From contig CAZDSS010000066.1 of assembly GCA_964508185.1 (NCBI GenBank), positions 1 through 14,506 of the forward strand: a stretch of 14,506 nt of DNA, written 5' to 3'. Below are positions 1 through 6,602 of this stretch, piece after piece. The stretch's first letter is position 1. The number at the start of each line of letters is the position of its first letter. The position numbers and the translations under genes are program-made. This DNA comes from CAZDSS01 sp964508185 (lineage in GTDB: Bacteria; Pseudomonadota; Alphaproteobacteria; Sphingomonadales; Govanellaceae). Below the pieces are notes generated by a model. It saw only the letters and a list, made by a program, of their open reading frames with translations, was not told the origin of the DNA and made no database searches.

Positions 1-494
1 GCGACGAGGGCATCGATCATGCTGCGGTCGGCGACCCCGGCCGCACGGAGATAGGTGTAATATCCCGCAACCCCGAGGAGCGCGAGGCCCGCCACCAGCA
101 TGCCGGTGATCGCGCCCGACTTGAAAGCGATCTCGAGGCCCCGCTTCAGGCCCTGGCGGGACGCCTCGGCCGTGCGCACATTGGCGCGCACCGAGATGTT
201 CATGCCGATATAGCCGGCGGCGCCGGACAGCACTGCGCCGATGACGAAGCCCAGCGCCGCATGGATTTCAAGCACGAAGAACAGAATGACCGCGACCACC
301 ACGCCCACGACGGCGATGGTGGAATACTGGCGGTTGAGATAGGCGCGCGCCCCTTCCTGGATGGCGCCGGACACTTCCTGCATCCGCGCATTGCCGGCGG
401 GCGCGGACAGAACGGCCCGGCTGGTCACCAGACCATAGAGGACGGCGAGCACGCCGGCCCCGATGATCGCGTACAAGATTGTCTCGGTTGACAT
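1..494 (-). CDS. hppA: K+-stimulated or K+-independent proton-translocating pyrophosphatase, N-terminal part
   Basis: Membrane-bound pyrophosphatase, which couples hydrolysis of inorganic pyrophosphate to proton (in some members sodium) pumping across the inner membrane. Only the first 164 codons are present; the family is usually about 700 residues, so the catalytic core lies beyond the window's left edge. Visible are hydrophobic segments at about residues 6-24, 58-76, 82-100 and 125-149, and the family's typical N-terminal segment with EGARAYLNRQY at 47-57. The start at 494 is chosen because AAAGGG lies 9 bases upstream. An in-frame ATG at 515 would add seven residues (MQKGLSL) but has a poorer ribosome binding site. 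The residue separating K+-dependent from K+-independent pumps is not in this fragment. The gene is preceded by a 223-base gap, so it probably has its own promoter. Identification rests on recognising the N-terminal sequence and is confident. Confidence 0.93.
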   Translation of the reverse strand, partial: MSTETILYAIIGAGVLAVLYGLVTSRAVLSAPAGNARMQEVSGAIQEGARAYLNRQYSTIAVVGVVVAVILFFVLEIHAALGFVIGAVLSGAAGYIGMNISVRANVRTAEASRQGLKRGLEIAFKSGAITGMLVAGLALLGVAGYYTYLRAAGVADRSMIDALV

Positions 495-532
495 CAACGA
501 AAGCCCTTTCTGCATGATCCCTATTGTTTTCC

Positions 533-599
533 GCATCATCTTCTTGTGCCACCGGATGATGCTGCCTTATGGGGTCGCCAGATAAGGGGAGTCCTCCCC
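533..599 (-). repeat. Three consecutive inverted repeats in the hppA leader
   Basis: Between the FliL-like gene and hppA there are three perfect short inverted repeats: GCATCATC at 533-540 with GATGATGC at 555-562 (14-base loop), CCTTAT at 565-570 with ATAAGG at 582-587 (11-base loop), and GGGGAG at 586-591 with CTCCCC at 594-599. The second and third share two bases, so they compete in part. They lie 39 to 105 bases upstream of the hppA ATG. No T-run follows in the minus-strand direction, so they do not look like an intrinsic terminator. They could form a structured 5' leader or protein-binding sites; which one cannot be decided by eye. Confidence 0.4.
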
Positions 600-717
600 A
601 CCCCTTTTTGCCGAGCCCCCGGAAAACTCTATCCATAGTCGTAAGCAATAGGCAAGGGCCGTCGTCCGCGGGCGGGAGCGCGCCTGCGGCAGAAACGGGC
701 CGGATGGGGCGGAAAGA

Positions 718-1182
718 TCAGAGTCGGGTGGTTTGCGTCACCAGCACGCGGACCACCACGTCCTTGCGCAATTCGCGGTTCGCCACATCGCGCAGGAGTT
801 CGGTCACGGCGTCGTAATCGATGGCGAGCGGCTCGCCGACGCGGCTGATGGGGCTGTCCGTCACGGCGCGCAGGAAGGCGTCGCGGAGCGCGGGCATGCG
901 CTGGGCGACCAGCAGGTCGTCGCCGTTGCTGCGCACCTCGAGGGACAGGTCCAGCAGGGCATAGCCGAGAACGCGCCCGTCGCTGACGAGCGGCGCCGAC
1001 AGGCGGTCGATGCGGATGAAGGTGGTCTTGCGCGCGGCGTCGTCGCTGGTCAGAGGCTTCACCTCGGCGCCCGCGAAAAAGACGAAATAGGCCCCGACCC
1101 CGCCGCCGCCCACCAGGAGGCCGGCCGCAAGGCCGAGAAGAAGGGCGAGCTTGCCGCGCCCCGCCGGTTTGATCTCGCTCAC
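718..1182 (-). CDS. FliL-like single-pass inner-membrane protein
   Basis: Encodes 154 residues: a short basic N-terminus, one hydrophobic segment at about residues 11-36 rich in Gly, Leu and Val, and a periplasmic domain. The domain resembles FliL: a first strand around FIRIDRLSAPLV (55-66), a second around YALLDLSLEV (74-83), then a PALRDAFLRAV helix (97-107) and a C-terminal strand VVVRVLVT (142-149). FliL proteins associate with the flagellar stator and basal body, but no flagellar gene is near, so the role here is unknown. The GTG start at 1182 is preferred: it follows the thiL TGA by 10 bases and has AGGA just upstream. A longer reading from 1380 would run through thiL and lacks family resemblance. 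Position implies co-transcription with thiL. Fold assignment is by pattern only and moderately confident. Confidence 0.72.
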   Translation of the reverse strand: MSEIKPAGRGKLALLLGLAAGLLVGGGGVGAYFVFFAGAEVKPLTSDDAARKTTFIRIDRLSAPLVSDGRVLGYALLDLSLEVRSNGDDLLVAQRMPALRDAFLRAVTDSPISRVGEPLAIDYDAVTELLRDVANRELRKDVVVRVLVTQTTRL

Positions 1183-1192
1183 GCTGCGTCCT

Positions 1193-2164
1193 TCAGAAAT
1201 GGCGATAGCCGCCGGGAAGCGGCCGCCCGTCCCTGGCGCGAACGCCGCTTCCCGTTTCAATTTCGCCGATACAGGTAAGCGGAAGGTTAAGGTCGCGGGA
1301 GATCCGGGCAAGGTCGTCGCGCCGGGCGGGGGACGCGGTGAACAGAAGCTCGTAATCGTCGCCGCCGAAAATCCGGTCATGAAGCCGCGGATCGCCCTTC
1401 ACCGCCGCCCGCGCCGCATCCGACAGGGGCAGGGCGTCGAGATCGAGGACCGCCGCCACATGGGACGCCCGCGCGATATGGGCGAGATCGGCGGCAAGAC
1501 CGTCCGACACGTCCATGGCCGCCGTCGCGATTCCGAGCAGGCGGGGGCCGAGCGCCATGCGCGGCGTCGGCAGGAGGAAGCGTTCCTCGAGATGACGGGC
1601 ATGGATCTCCGCGATCCCCGGCAGCTCGCCCTTGCGGACGAGAAGGCCGAGGGCCGCGTCCCCTATGGCGCCGGAGACATAGATGAGGTCCCCCGGCCGC
1701 GCGCCGCCCCGGCGCAAAGCGTGCCCCCGCGGCACCGCGCCAATGGCGGTGAGCGTCGCCGTCATGGGCCCCGGGGTCGCGACCGTATCACCGCCCCAGA
1801 GCTGCCAGCCGAATGTCTCCTGCTCCGCGGCAAGCCCCTCGGCGAAGCCCGCCATCCAGCTTTCCTCGGCCCCCCGCGGCAGGGCGAGGGCGAGGAGATA
1901 GCCCAAAGGCTCCGCCCCCATGGCGGCGAGGTCCGACAGATTGACCCGGGCGAGCTTGCGCGCGACGAGAGCCGGCGGATCGTCGGGCAGGAAATGGACG
2001 CCCGCCACCATCGCGTCCTTGGTGAAGACGAGATCCCGGCCTTCGGGCGGCGAAAACACGGCGGCGTCGTCACGGAGATCGAGCGCCGTCCCGCCCTTGC
2101 CCGCAAGGGGCGCGAGATAGCGTTCGATGCTTCCGAACTCGCCGAGCGGGCGGTCTGACGTCAT
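1193..2164 (-). CDS. thiL: Thiamine-monophosphate kinase ThiL
   Basis: Phosphorylates thiamine monophosphate with ATP to thiamine diphosphate, the last step of cofactor synthesis, in the cytoplasm. The 323-residue product has the usual length and the PurM-like kinase motifs in order: the acidic DDAA at 32-35, TKDAMVAGVHF at 48-58, NLSDLAAMGA at 75-84, GGDT at 124-127, DVSDGL at 218-223 and GGDDYELL at 267-274, ending in GGYRHF. These Asp-rich motifs bind magnesium and nucleotide. The ATG at 2164 has AAGGGA about 9 bases upstream. It lies 36 bases after nusB, a common alphaproteobacterial order, and 10 bases before the FliL-like gene. Thiamine synthesis genes proper are not in the window, so the context is a cofactor housekeeping operon rather than a thi operon. 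Confidence 0.97.
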   Translation of the reverse strand: MTSDRPLGEFGSIERYLAPLAGKGGTALDLRDDAAVFSPPEGRDLVFTKDAMVAGVHFLPDDPPALVARKLARVNLSDLAAMGAEPLGYLLALALPRGAEESWMAGFAEGLAAEQETFGWQLWGGDTVATPGPMTATLTAIGAVPRGHALRRGGARPGDLIYVSGAIGDAALGLLVRKGELPGIAEIHARHLEERFLLPTPRMALGPRLLGIATAAMDVSDGLAADLAHIARASHVAAVLDLDALPLSDAARAAVKGDPRLHDRIFGGDDYELLFTASPARRDDLARISRDLNLPLTCIGEIETGSGVRARDGRPLPGGYRHF

Positions 2165-2200
2165 CAGCCTGATCCCTTGCTCAACCGGCCGGGCGGATCC

Positions 2201-2677
2201 TCAGCCGCGGATCTCCCGCGCCATGCGGTCGAGAACGCCGTTGACGAAGCCCGGCTCCGCCCCGCCGTAGAAGGCGTGGGCCACGTTCACATATTCGTTG
2301 ATGATGGCGTTCGTGGGCACGTCCGGGCGGAAGCTCAGCTCATAGGCCCCGGCGCGCAGGATCGCCCGGATCACCGCCTCGAGCCGGTCGAGCGGCCAGT
2401 CGGCGGCGAGCGCCGCGGCCACCCGCTCGTCGAGCGCCGCCCGGTTCTGATCCACGCCGCTCACGATGTCGCGGAAGAAGTCGGTATCCGCCTGGGGATA
2501 GCGCACGCCCTCGAATTCCTGGCCCAGGCGATGGATGAGGAATTCCTCGATGATAGCCTGCGCGGCGCTTCCCGACAGTTCAATCTGATAGAGCGCCTGC
2601 ACGGCCCCGAGCCGCGCCGCGCTGCGCGGGCCCGGCTTGCCGCCGGAGCGCCGCGGGGATGGGTTCCTTGTGTTCAT
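2201..2677 (-). CDS. nusB: Transcription antitermination factor NusB
   Basis: All-helical RNA-binding protein that, with NusE (ribosomal protein S10), binds boxA RNA and promotes antitermination of rRNA operons. The 158-residue product has a basic, low-complexity N-terminus (residues 1-20) typical of alphaproteobacterial forms. It is followed by the conserved SAARLGAVQALYQIE start of the fold at 19-33, ILRAGAYEL at 106-114, PTNAIINEYVNVAHAF at 121-136 and FVNGVLDRMAR at 144-154. The start at 2677 is 4 bases after the ribH stop. The ribH-nusB pairing is very widely conserved in bacteria and supports both calls. Confidence 0.96.
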   Translation of the reverse strand: MNTRNPSPRRSGGKPGPRSAARLGAVQALYQIELSGSAAQAIIEEFLIHRLGQEFEGVRYPQADTDFFRDIVSGVDQNRAALDERVAAALAADWPLDRLEAVIRAILRAGAYELSFRPDVPTNAIINEYVNVAHAFYGGAEPGFVNGVLDRMAREIRG

Positions 2678-2681
2678 GCCC

Positions 2682-3137
2682 TCATCCCGCCTGCGAGAAA
2701 CGGCGCTTGAGCGCGATCATGGCCAGCGCCGCGCGCGCCGCGTCGCCGCCCTTGTCCTTGCGGTCCGCCCGCGCGCGGACCCAGGCCTGCTCCTCGTTCT
2801 CGACGGTCAGGATCCCGTTGCCGATGGCCGCGCCGTAATGGACGGCGAGATCCTGCAGGCCGCGGGAGCTTTCGTTGCTCACCACCTCGAAATGATAGGT
2901 CTCGCCGCGGATCACGACGCCGAGCGCCACGAAGCCGTCGTAACGGGTGCCGCCCGCCTTCATGCCGTCCAGGGCGAAGCGGATGACGCCGGGGATCTCG
3001 AGGGCGCCCGGCACGGTCACGCGGTCGTAAGTGGCGCCCGCCTGGGCGAGCGCGCCCGCCGCGCCGGCGACCAGCGCGTCGGACAGCGCCTCATAGAAGC
3101 GGGCTTCCACGATCAGAAGATGGGGTTGTTCAGCCAT
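2682..3137 (-). CDS. ribH: 6,7-dimethyl-8-ribityllumazine synthase
   Basis: Condenses 5-amino-6-ribitylaminouracil with 3,4-dihydroxy-2-butanone 4-phosphate to give lumazine, the penultimate step of riboflavin synthesis; the enzyme forms pentamers or icosahedral capsids. The 151-residue product has the family motifs: the early RFYEAL at 13-18, VPGALEIP at 42-49, GVVIRGETYHFEVV at 73-86 with the conserved His at 82, and GNGILTVENEEQAWVRA at 106-122. It lies 12 bases after ribB and 4 before nusB. The ribosome binding site upstream of ATG 3137 is weak (no clear GGAGG), which fits translational coupling to ribB. Length is normal. Confidence 0.97.
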   Translation of the reverse strand: MAEQPHLLIVEARFYEALSDALVAGAAGALAQAGATYDRVTVPGALEIPGVIRFALDGMKAGGTRYDGFVALGVVIRGETYHFEVVSNESSRGLQDLAVHYGAAIGNGILTVENEEQAWVRARADRKDKGGDAARAALAMIALKRRFSQAG

Positions 3138-3149
3138 GTCGTGCTTTCG

Positions 3150-4292
3150 CTAGAGGGTATTCCCGGCCCGCGCCGCGGCCTTGGCGGAGCTCAGCGGAAT
3201 GGGCCGCCGCTCGACGATCTCGAGGCCGTAGCCCTCGATGCCGATGAGATGCTTTTCCGTGTTCGACAGCAGGATAAGGCGGCTGACGCCAAGGTCCAGC
3301 AGGATCTGCGCGCCGATGCCGTAATTCCTGAGCTCGGGCCGCTGCGGCGGCTTCTCGCCGCGGCGGTAATGGATGAGATCGGTGAGCGCCGTGTCGCTGC
3401 TGTCGCGGATGAGGACGACGACGCCCCTGCCCGCCTCGCCGATCATGTCCATGGCTGCGGCAAGCTGGCCGGTGCGCGGCCCGTCCTCGGCCAGGATGTC
3501 CTCCATCACGTTGAGCGTATGCACCCGGACCATGACCGGCTCATCGGTGGAGACATTGCCTTTGACCAGCACCAGATGCTCCGCATAGTCGACGGAAGTG
3601 GCGTAGGCCTTGAGCCGGAAGGCGCCGCCATGGCGGCTGTGGAAATCCATCTCCGCCGCGCAATGGACGAGATTGTCGTGCTTCAGGCGGTAGGCGATGA
3701 GATCGGCGATGGTCGCGATCTTGAGATTGTGCCGCTCGGCGAACTTCATGAGGTCGGGAAGCCGCGCCATGGTCCCGTCGTCGTTCATCACCTCGCAGAT
3801 GACGCCCGCGGGGATGAGGCCGGCGAGCCGTGCGATGTCCACCGCCGCTTCCGTATGGCCCGCGCGCACGAGGACGCCGCCCTCCCGCGCCACCAGCGGG
3901 AAGACATGGCCCGGGCTCACGATGTCCTGCGCCCCCTTGGTGGGGTCGATGGCGACGCCGATGGTATGGGCCCGGTCATGGGCCGAGATGCCGGTCGAGA
4001 TCCCTTCCCGCGCCTCGATGGAGACGGTGAAGGCCGTGTGATGCCGCGACTGGTTCTTCTCCGACATGAGGCGGAGGCCAAGTTCCGCGCAGCGCTCGGC
4101 GGTCAGGGACAGGCAGATGAGTCCGCGGCCGTACTTGGCCATGAAATTGATGGCTTCGGGCGTTGCCATCTGGGCCGGAATGACGAGATCGCCTTCGTTC
4201 TCGCGATCCTCGTCATCCACCAGGATGAACATGCGGCCGTTGCGGGCCTCGTTGATGATCTCTTCGATGGAGGACAGTCCGGGACCCGGCAT
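3150..4292 (-). CDS. ribB: 3,4-dihydroxy-2-butanone-4-phosphate synthase fused to a degenerate GTP cyclohydrolase II-like (RibX-type) domain
   Basis: The N-terminal domain (about residues 6-205) makes 3,4-dihydroxy-2-butanone 4-phosphate from ribulose 5-phosphate. It shows DDEDRENEGD at 26-35, HHTAFTVSIEAREGISTGIS at 84-103, HVFPLVAREGGV at 129-140 and RAGHTEAAVD at 143-152. The C-terminal half (about 210-380) aligns in outline with GTP cyclohydrolase II (VMVRVHT at 253-259, LRNYGIGAQILLDLGV at 321-336). However, the three zinc-binding cysteines are absent: the region after RVH reads TLNVMEDILAEDGPRTGQL, and the only Cys in this half is residue 211, ahead of the domain. The EGRxIG loop is replaced by DSSDTALTDLIHYRRGE. 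This matches the RibBX variant described in Proteobacteria, which lacks cyclohydrolase activity. The ATG at 4292 is chosen because it follows the ribE stop by one base and begins the conserved fold; a reading from 4397 overlaps ribE. Databases often mislabel such genes ribBA. Confidence 0.93.
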   Translation of the reverse strand: MPGPGLSSIEEIINEARNGRMFILVDDEDRENEGDLVIPAQMATPEAINFMAKYGRGLICLSLTAERCAELGLRLMSEKNQSRHHTAFTVSIEAREGISTGISAHDRAHTIGVAIDPTKGAQDIVSPGHVFPLVAREGGVLVRAGHTEAAVDIARLAGLIPAGVICEVMNDDGTMARLPDLMKFAERHNLKIATIADLIAYRLKHDNLVHCAAEMDFHSRHGGAFRLKAYATSVDYAEHLVLVKGNVSTDEPVMVRVHTLNVMEDILAEDGPRTGQLAAAMDMIGEAGRGVVVLIRDSSDTALTDLIHYRRGEKPPQRPELRNYGIGAQILLDLGVSRLILLSNTEKHLIGIEGYGLEIVERRPIPLSSAKAAARAGNTL

Positions 4293-4293
4293 G

Positions 4294-4902
4294 TTACTTA
4301 CCCATTTCCTCAAGCCGCGCCACATAGCGCGCCAGCACATCCACTTCCACATTGACCCGGTCGCCCACCTTTGCCGCGCCGAAGGTGGTGTTGTCACGGG
4401 TATGCGGTATCACATTGATCCCGAACAGGCTGTGGTCGCCCGCGCCGTCGTCGATCACCTCGTTGACGGTCACCGACACGCCGTCCAGGGCGACCGAGCC
4501 CTTGGGCGCGATGAAGCGGGCGAGCGCCCGGGGGAGCCGGAAACGGAAGCGCCGGCTGTCGCCCTCGGGCTGAATCGAGACGATTTCGGCGACCCCGTCC
4601 ACATGGCCCGACACGATATGACCGCCCAGCTCGTCGCCCACCTTCAGCGCCCGTTCCAGATTGACGGGCGTTCCCGGGGTCCAGCCGCCGAGTGTGGTGC
4701 AGGACAGGGTTTCGGCGGAGACATCCACCGCGAACCAGTCGTCCCCCTTGTCCACCACCGTGAGGCAGATCCCGGAACAGGCGATGGAGGCACCGAGCTC
4801 GATCGTTGCGGTATCGTAACGGGTTGCGATGACGATGCGCGTATCGCCTCGCTTCTCGATCGAGCGGATGGTGCCGACGTCGGTGACAATGCCTGTGAAC
4901 AT
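4294..4902 (-). CDS. ribE: Riboflavin synthase (alpha chain)
   Basis: Dismutates two 6,7-dimethyl-8-ribityllumazine molecules into riboflavin and the ribitylaminouracil. The 202-residue product has the tandem lumazine-binding fold. The first barrel starts with MFTGIV at 1-6, carries SGICLTVV at 43-50 and SAETL at 62-66, and ends with NLERAL at 81-86. The second barrel starts at GGHIVSGHVDG (93-103), carries GSVALDGVSVTVN at 135-147 and has IPHTRDNTTF at 165-174. The start at 4902 is fixed by the invariant MFTGIV and by AAGGG upstream; a reading extended to 4995 adds non-homologous residues inside ribD. It sits 10 bases after ribD and 1 base before ribB. Also named ribC in some organisms. Confidence 0.96.
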   Translation of the reverse strand: MFTGIVTDVGTIRSIEKRGDTRIVIATRYDTATIELGASIACSGICLTVVDKGDDWFAVDVSAETLSCTTLGGWTPGTPVNLERALKVGDELGGHIVSGHVDGVAEIVSIQPEGDSRRFRFRLPRALARFIAPKGSVALDGVSVTVNEVIDDGAGDHSLFGINVIPHTRDNTTFGAAKVGDRVNVEVDVLARYVARLEEMGK

Positions 4903-4912
4903 GGGATCCCTT

Positions 4913-6013
4913 TTAGCCGTCTCTCGCGTAGCTTTCCACCATATCCTGCCCCAGCGGCTGCGCCGAAAGCCGCCGAAAACCGGCGGCATCCGCAAGCTCG
5001 CGCACGGACAGGCCGTCGATCGCCGCCCGGCCGTCGCCGCCGATCACCATGGGCGCGCGATACCAGATCAGGCGGTCGGCAAGTTTCGCGGCGAGAAAGG
5101 CGGTCGCAACCCGCGCGCCGCCTTCCACCAGGAGACGGGTGATACCCCGCGCGCCAAGGGCTTGCAAGCATTGCGCAAGATCGAGCGGGCGGGCGCAGGG
5201 CAGGCGGATCACTTCGGCCCCCGCGGCCTCGAGCGGGGCGGCGCGGCCGGGATCGGCGGCGTCCGTCGTCATGACCCAGGTCGGAACCTCCCGCGCCGTG
5301 CGGATGACGGCGCATTGCGGCGAGATGGAGAGCGCCCCGTCCAGCACCACCCGGACGGGCGAGCGCGACTCAAGCCCCGGGATGCGGCAGGTGAGCAGGG
5401 GATCGTCGGCCAGAACGGTGCCGATGCCGACGAGGATCGCGTCATGCTGCGCGCGCAGGAGATGGCCGTGGCGGCGCGCCGCCTCTCCCGTGATCCACTG
5501 ACTTTGGCCCGTGGCGGTGGCGATGCGGCCGTCGAGGCTGGTCGCCAGCTTCAGGGTGACGAGGGGGCGGCCTTCGGTCACCCGTTTGAGGAAGCCCGCA
5601 TTCAGCTCCCGCGCAGCTTCCGCGCCGACGCCGAGATCGACCGTGATCCCCGCCTCGCGCAGCAGGGCGAGGCCGCGGCCCGAGACGCGCGGATCGGGAT
5701 CCTCGATGGCAACGACGACGCGCGCGAGACCGGCGGCGATCAGCGCCTCGGCGCAGGGCGGGGTCTTGCCGTGATGGGCGCAGGGCTCAAGCGTCACATA
5801 GGCGGCGGCCCCGCGCGCCCGGTCCCCCGCTTGCGCCAGGGCTACGGTCTCCGCATGGGGGCGGCCCCCGGGCCGGGTCCAGCCGCGCCCGACGACATGT
5901 CCCGCATCATCCACGATGACGCAGCCCACCGCCGGATTGGGCGCGACGCGGCCGAGGCCTCGCGCCGCGAGATGCAGCGCCAGGTCCATGAAGCGGCGGT
6001 CGTCGCGGGGCAT
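4913..6013 (-). CDS. ribD: Bifunctional diaminohydroxyphosphoribosylaminopyrimidine deaminase / 5-amino-6-(5-phosphoribosylamino)uracil reductase
   Basis: Performs the second and third steps of riboflavin synthesis. The N-terminal cytidine-deaminase-like domain (about 1-145) has the zinc site HAE at 53-55 and PCAHHGKTPPC at 77-87. The C-terminal NADPH-dependent reductase domain (about 150-366) has KLATSLDGRIA at 155-165, WITG at 173-176, DAILVGIGTVLADDP at 191-205 and LLVEGGARVA at 294-303. Full length at 366 residues. The ATG at 6013 is preferred to an in-frame TTG at 6031 because CGGAG precedes it at a suitable distance and the fold starts directly after it. It opens the riboflavin block, 45 bases after nrdR; no FMN riboswitch is apparent in that gap. 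Confidence 0.96.
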   Translation of the reverse strand: MPRDDRRFMDLALHLAARGLGRVAPNPAVGCVIVDDAGHVVGRGWTRPGGRPHAETVALAQAGDRARGAAAYVTLEPCAHHGKTPPCAEALIAAGLARVVVAIEDPDPRVSGRGLALLREAGITVDLGVGAEAARELNAGFLKRVTEGRPLVTLKLATSLDGRIATATGQSQWITGEAARRHGHLLRAQHDAILVGIGTVLADDPLLTCRIPGLESRSPVRVVLDGALSISPQCAVIRTAREVPTWVMTTDAADPGRAAPLEAAGAEVIRLPCARPLDLAQCLQALGARGITRLLVEGGARVATAFLAAKLADRLIWYRAPMVIGGDGRAAIDGLSVRELADAAGFRRLSAQPLGQDMVESYARDG

Positions 6014-6058
6014 GACGGTCTCCGGGGGCAAGCGGCGGGCGGAGGGGCGGGCGCGGCC

Positions 6059-6523
6059 CTATTCCTCTTCCTCGGCCTTGGCGATGGTGCCGACGAAATC
6101 CTCGAAATCCTTGGCCTCGCGGAAATTGCGATAGACCGAGGCGAAGCGCACATAGGCGACGGTATCGAGGGAGCGCAGGGCCTCCATGATGAGCTCGCCC
6201 ACGGTGTCGGTGGATACCTCGCTTTCGCCCATGCTTTCGAGCTGGCGGACGATGCCGTTGATCATGCGGTCGATGCGCTCGCGCTCCACCGGGCGCTTGC
6301 GCATGGCGAGATTGACCGAGCGTTCGAGCTTGTCGCGGTCGAACGGCACGCGCCGGCCGTTTTTCTTGATGACGGTGAGTTCGCGCAGCTGCACGCGCTC
6401 GAAGGTGGTGAAGCGCGCGCCGCAGCCGGGGCAGAAGCGACGGCGGCGAATCGCGGAATTGTCCTCGGTGGGACGGGAGTCCTTCACCTGGGTGTCGTCA
6501 TTGCCGCAGAACGGACAGCGCAT
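6059..6523 (-). CDS. nrdR: Transcriptional repressor NrdR
   Basis: Nucleotide-sensing repressor of ribonucleotide reductase genes. The 154-residue protein has the N-terminal zinc ribbon with ligands C3, C6, C31 and C34 (CPFC and CPGC), a basic run IRRRRF at 25-30, and an ATP-cone domain from about 49 to 139 (VIKKNGRRVPFDRDKLERSV at 51-70). It ends in an acidic tail of four Glu. The ATG at 6523 has a strong GGGGAGG ribosome binding site. Its place between glyA and ribD is a frequent neighbourhood for nrdR and does not imply control of riboflavin genes. No NrdR-box pair was recognised in the adjacent gaps. Confidence 0.97.
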   Translation of the reverse strand: MRCPFCGNDDTQVKDSRPTEDNSAIRRRRFCPGCGARFTTFERVQLRELTVIKKNGRRVPFDRDKLERSVNLAMRKRPVERERIDRMINGIVRQLESMGESEVSTDTVGELIMEALRSLDTVAYVRFASVYRNFREAKDFEDFVGTIAKAEEEE

Positions 6524-6602
6524 CTCGCCTCCCCTGGTTGCCGCATCGGATGGGGCGCGGCGCCGTCACGCAGGCGACGCCGCCCCCGGGGCCATGCGCC
6601 CG

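Noticed and set aside
1183..1380. N-terminal extension of the FliL-like gene into thiL
   Set aside because: The extra 66 residues lie in the thiL coding sequence in another frame, and a GTG with AGGA immediately after the thiL stop gives a sensible membrane protein start.
6014..6058. Possible FMN riboswitch upstream of ribD
   Set aside because: The gap between nrdR and ribD is only 45 bases and consists of C/G-rich sequence without the conserved RFN element boxes; the other rib gaps are 1 to 12 bases.
6524..6602. GC-rich potential hairpin between glyA and nrdR
   Set aside because: Several short GGCG/CGCC pairings are possible, as in any sequence of this composition, and no T-run follows; not a terminator and no clear regulatory element.
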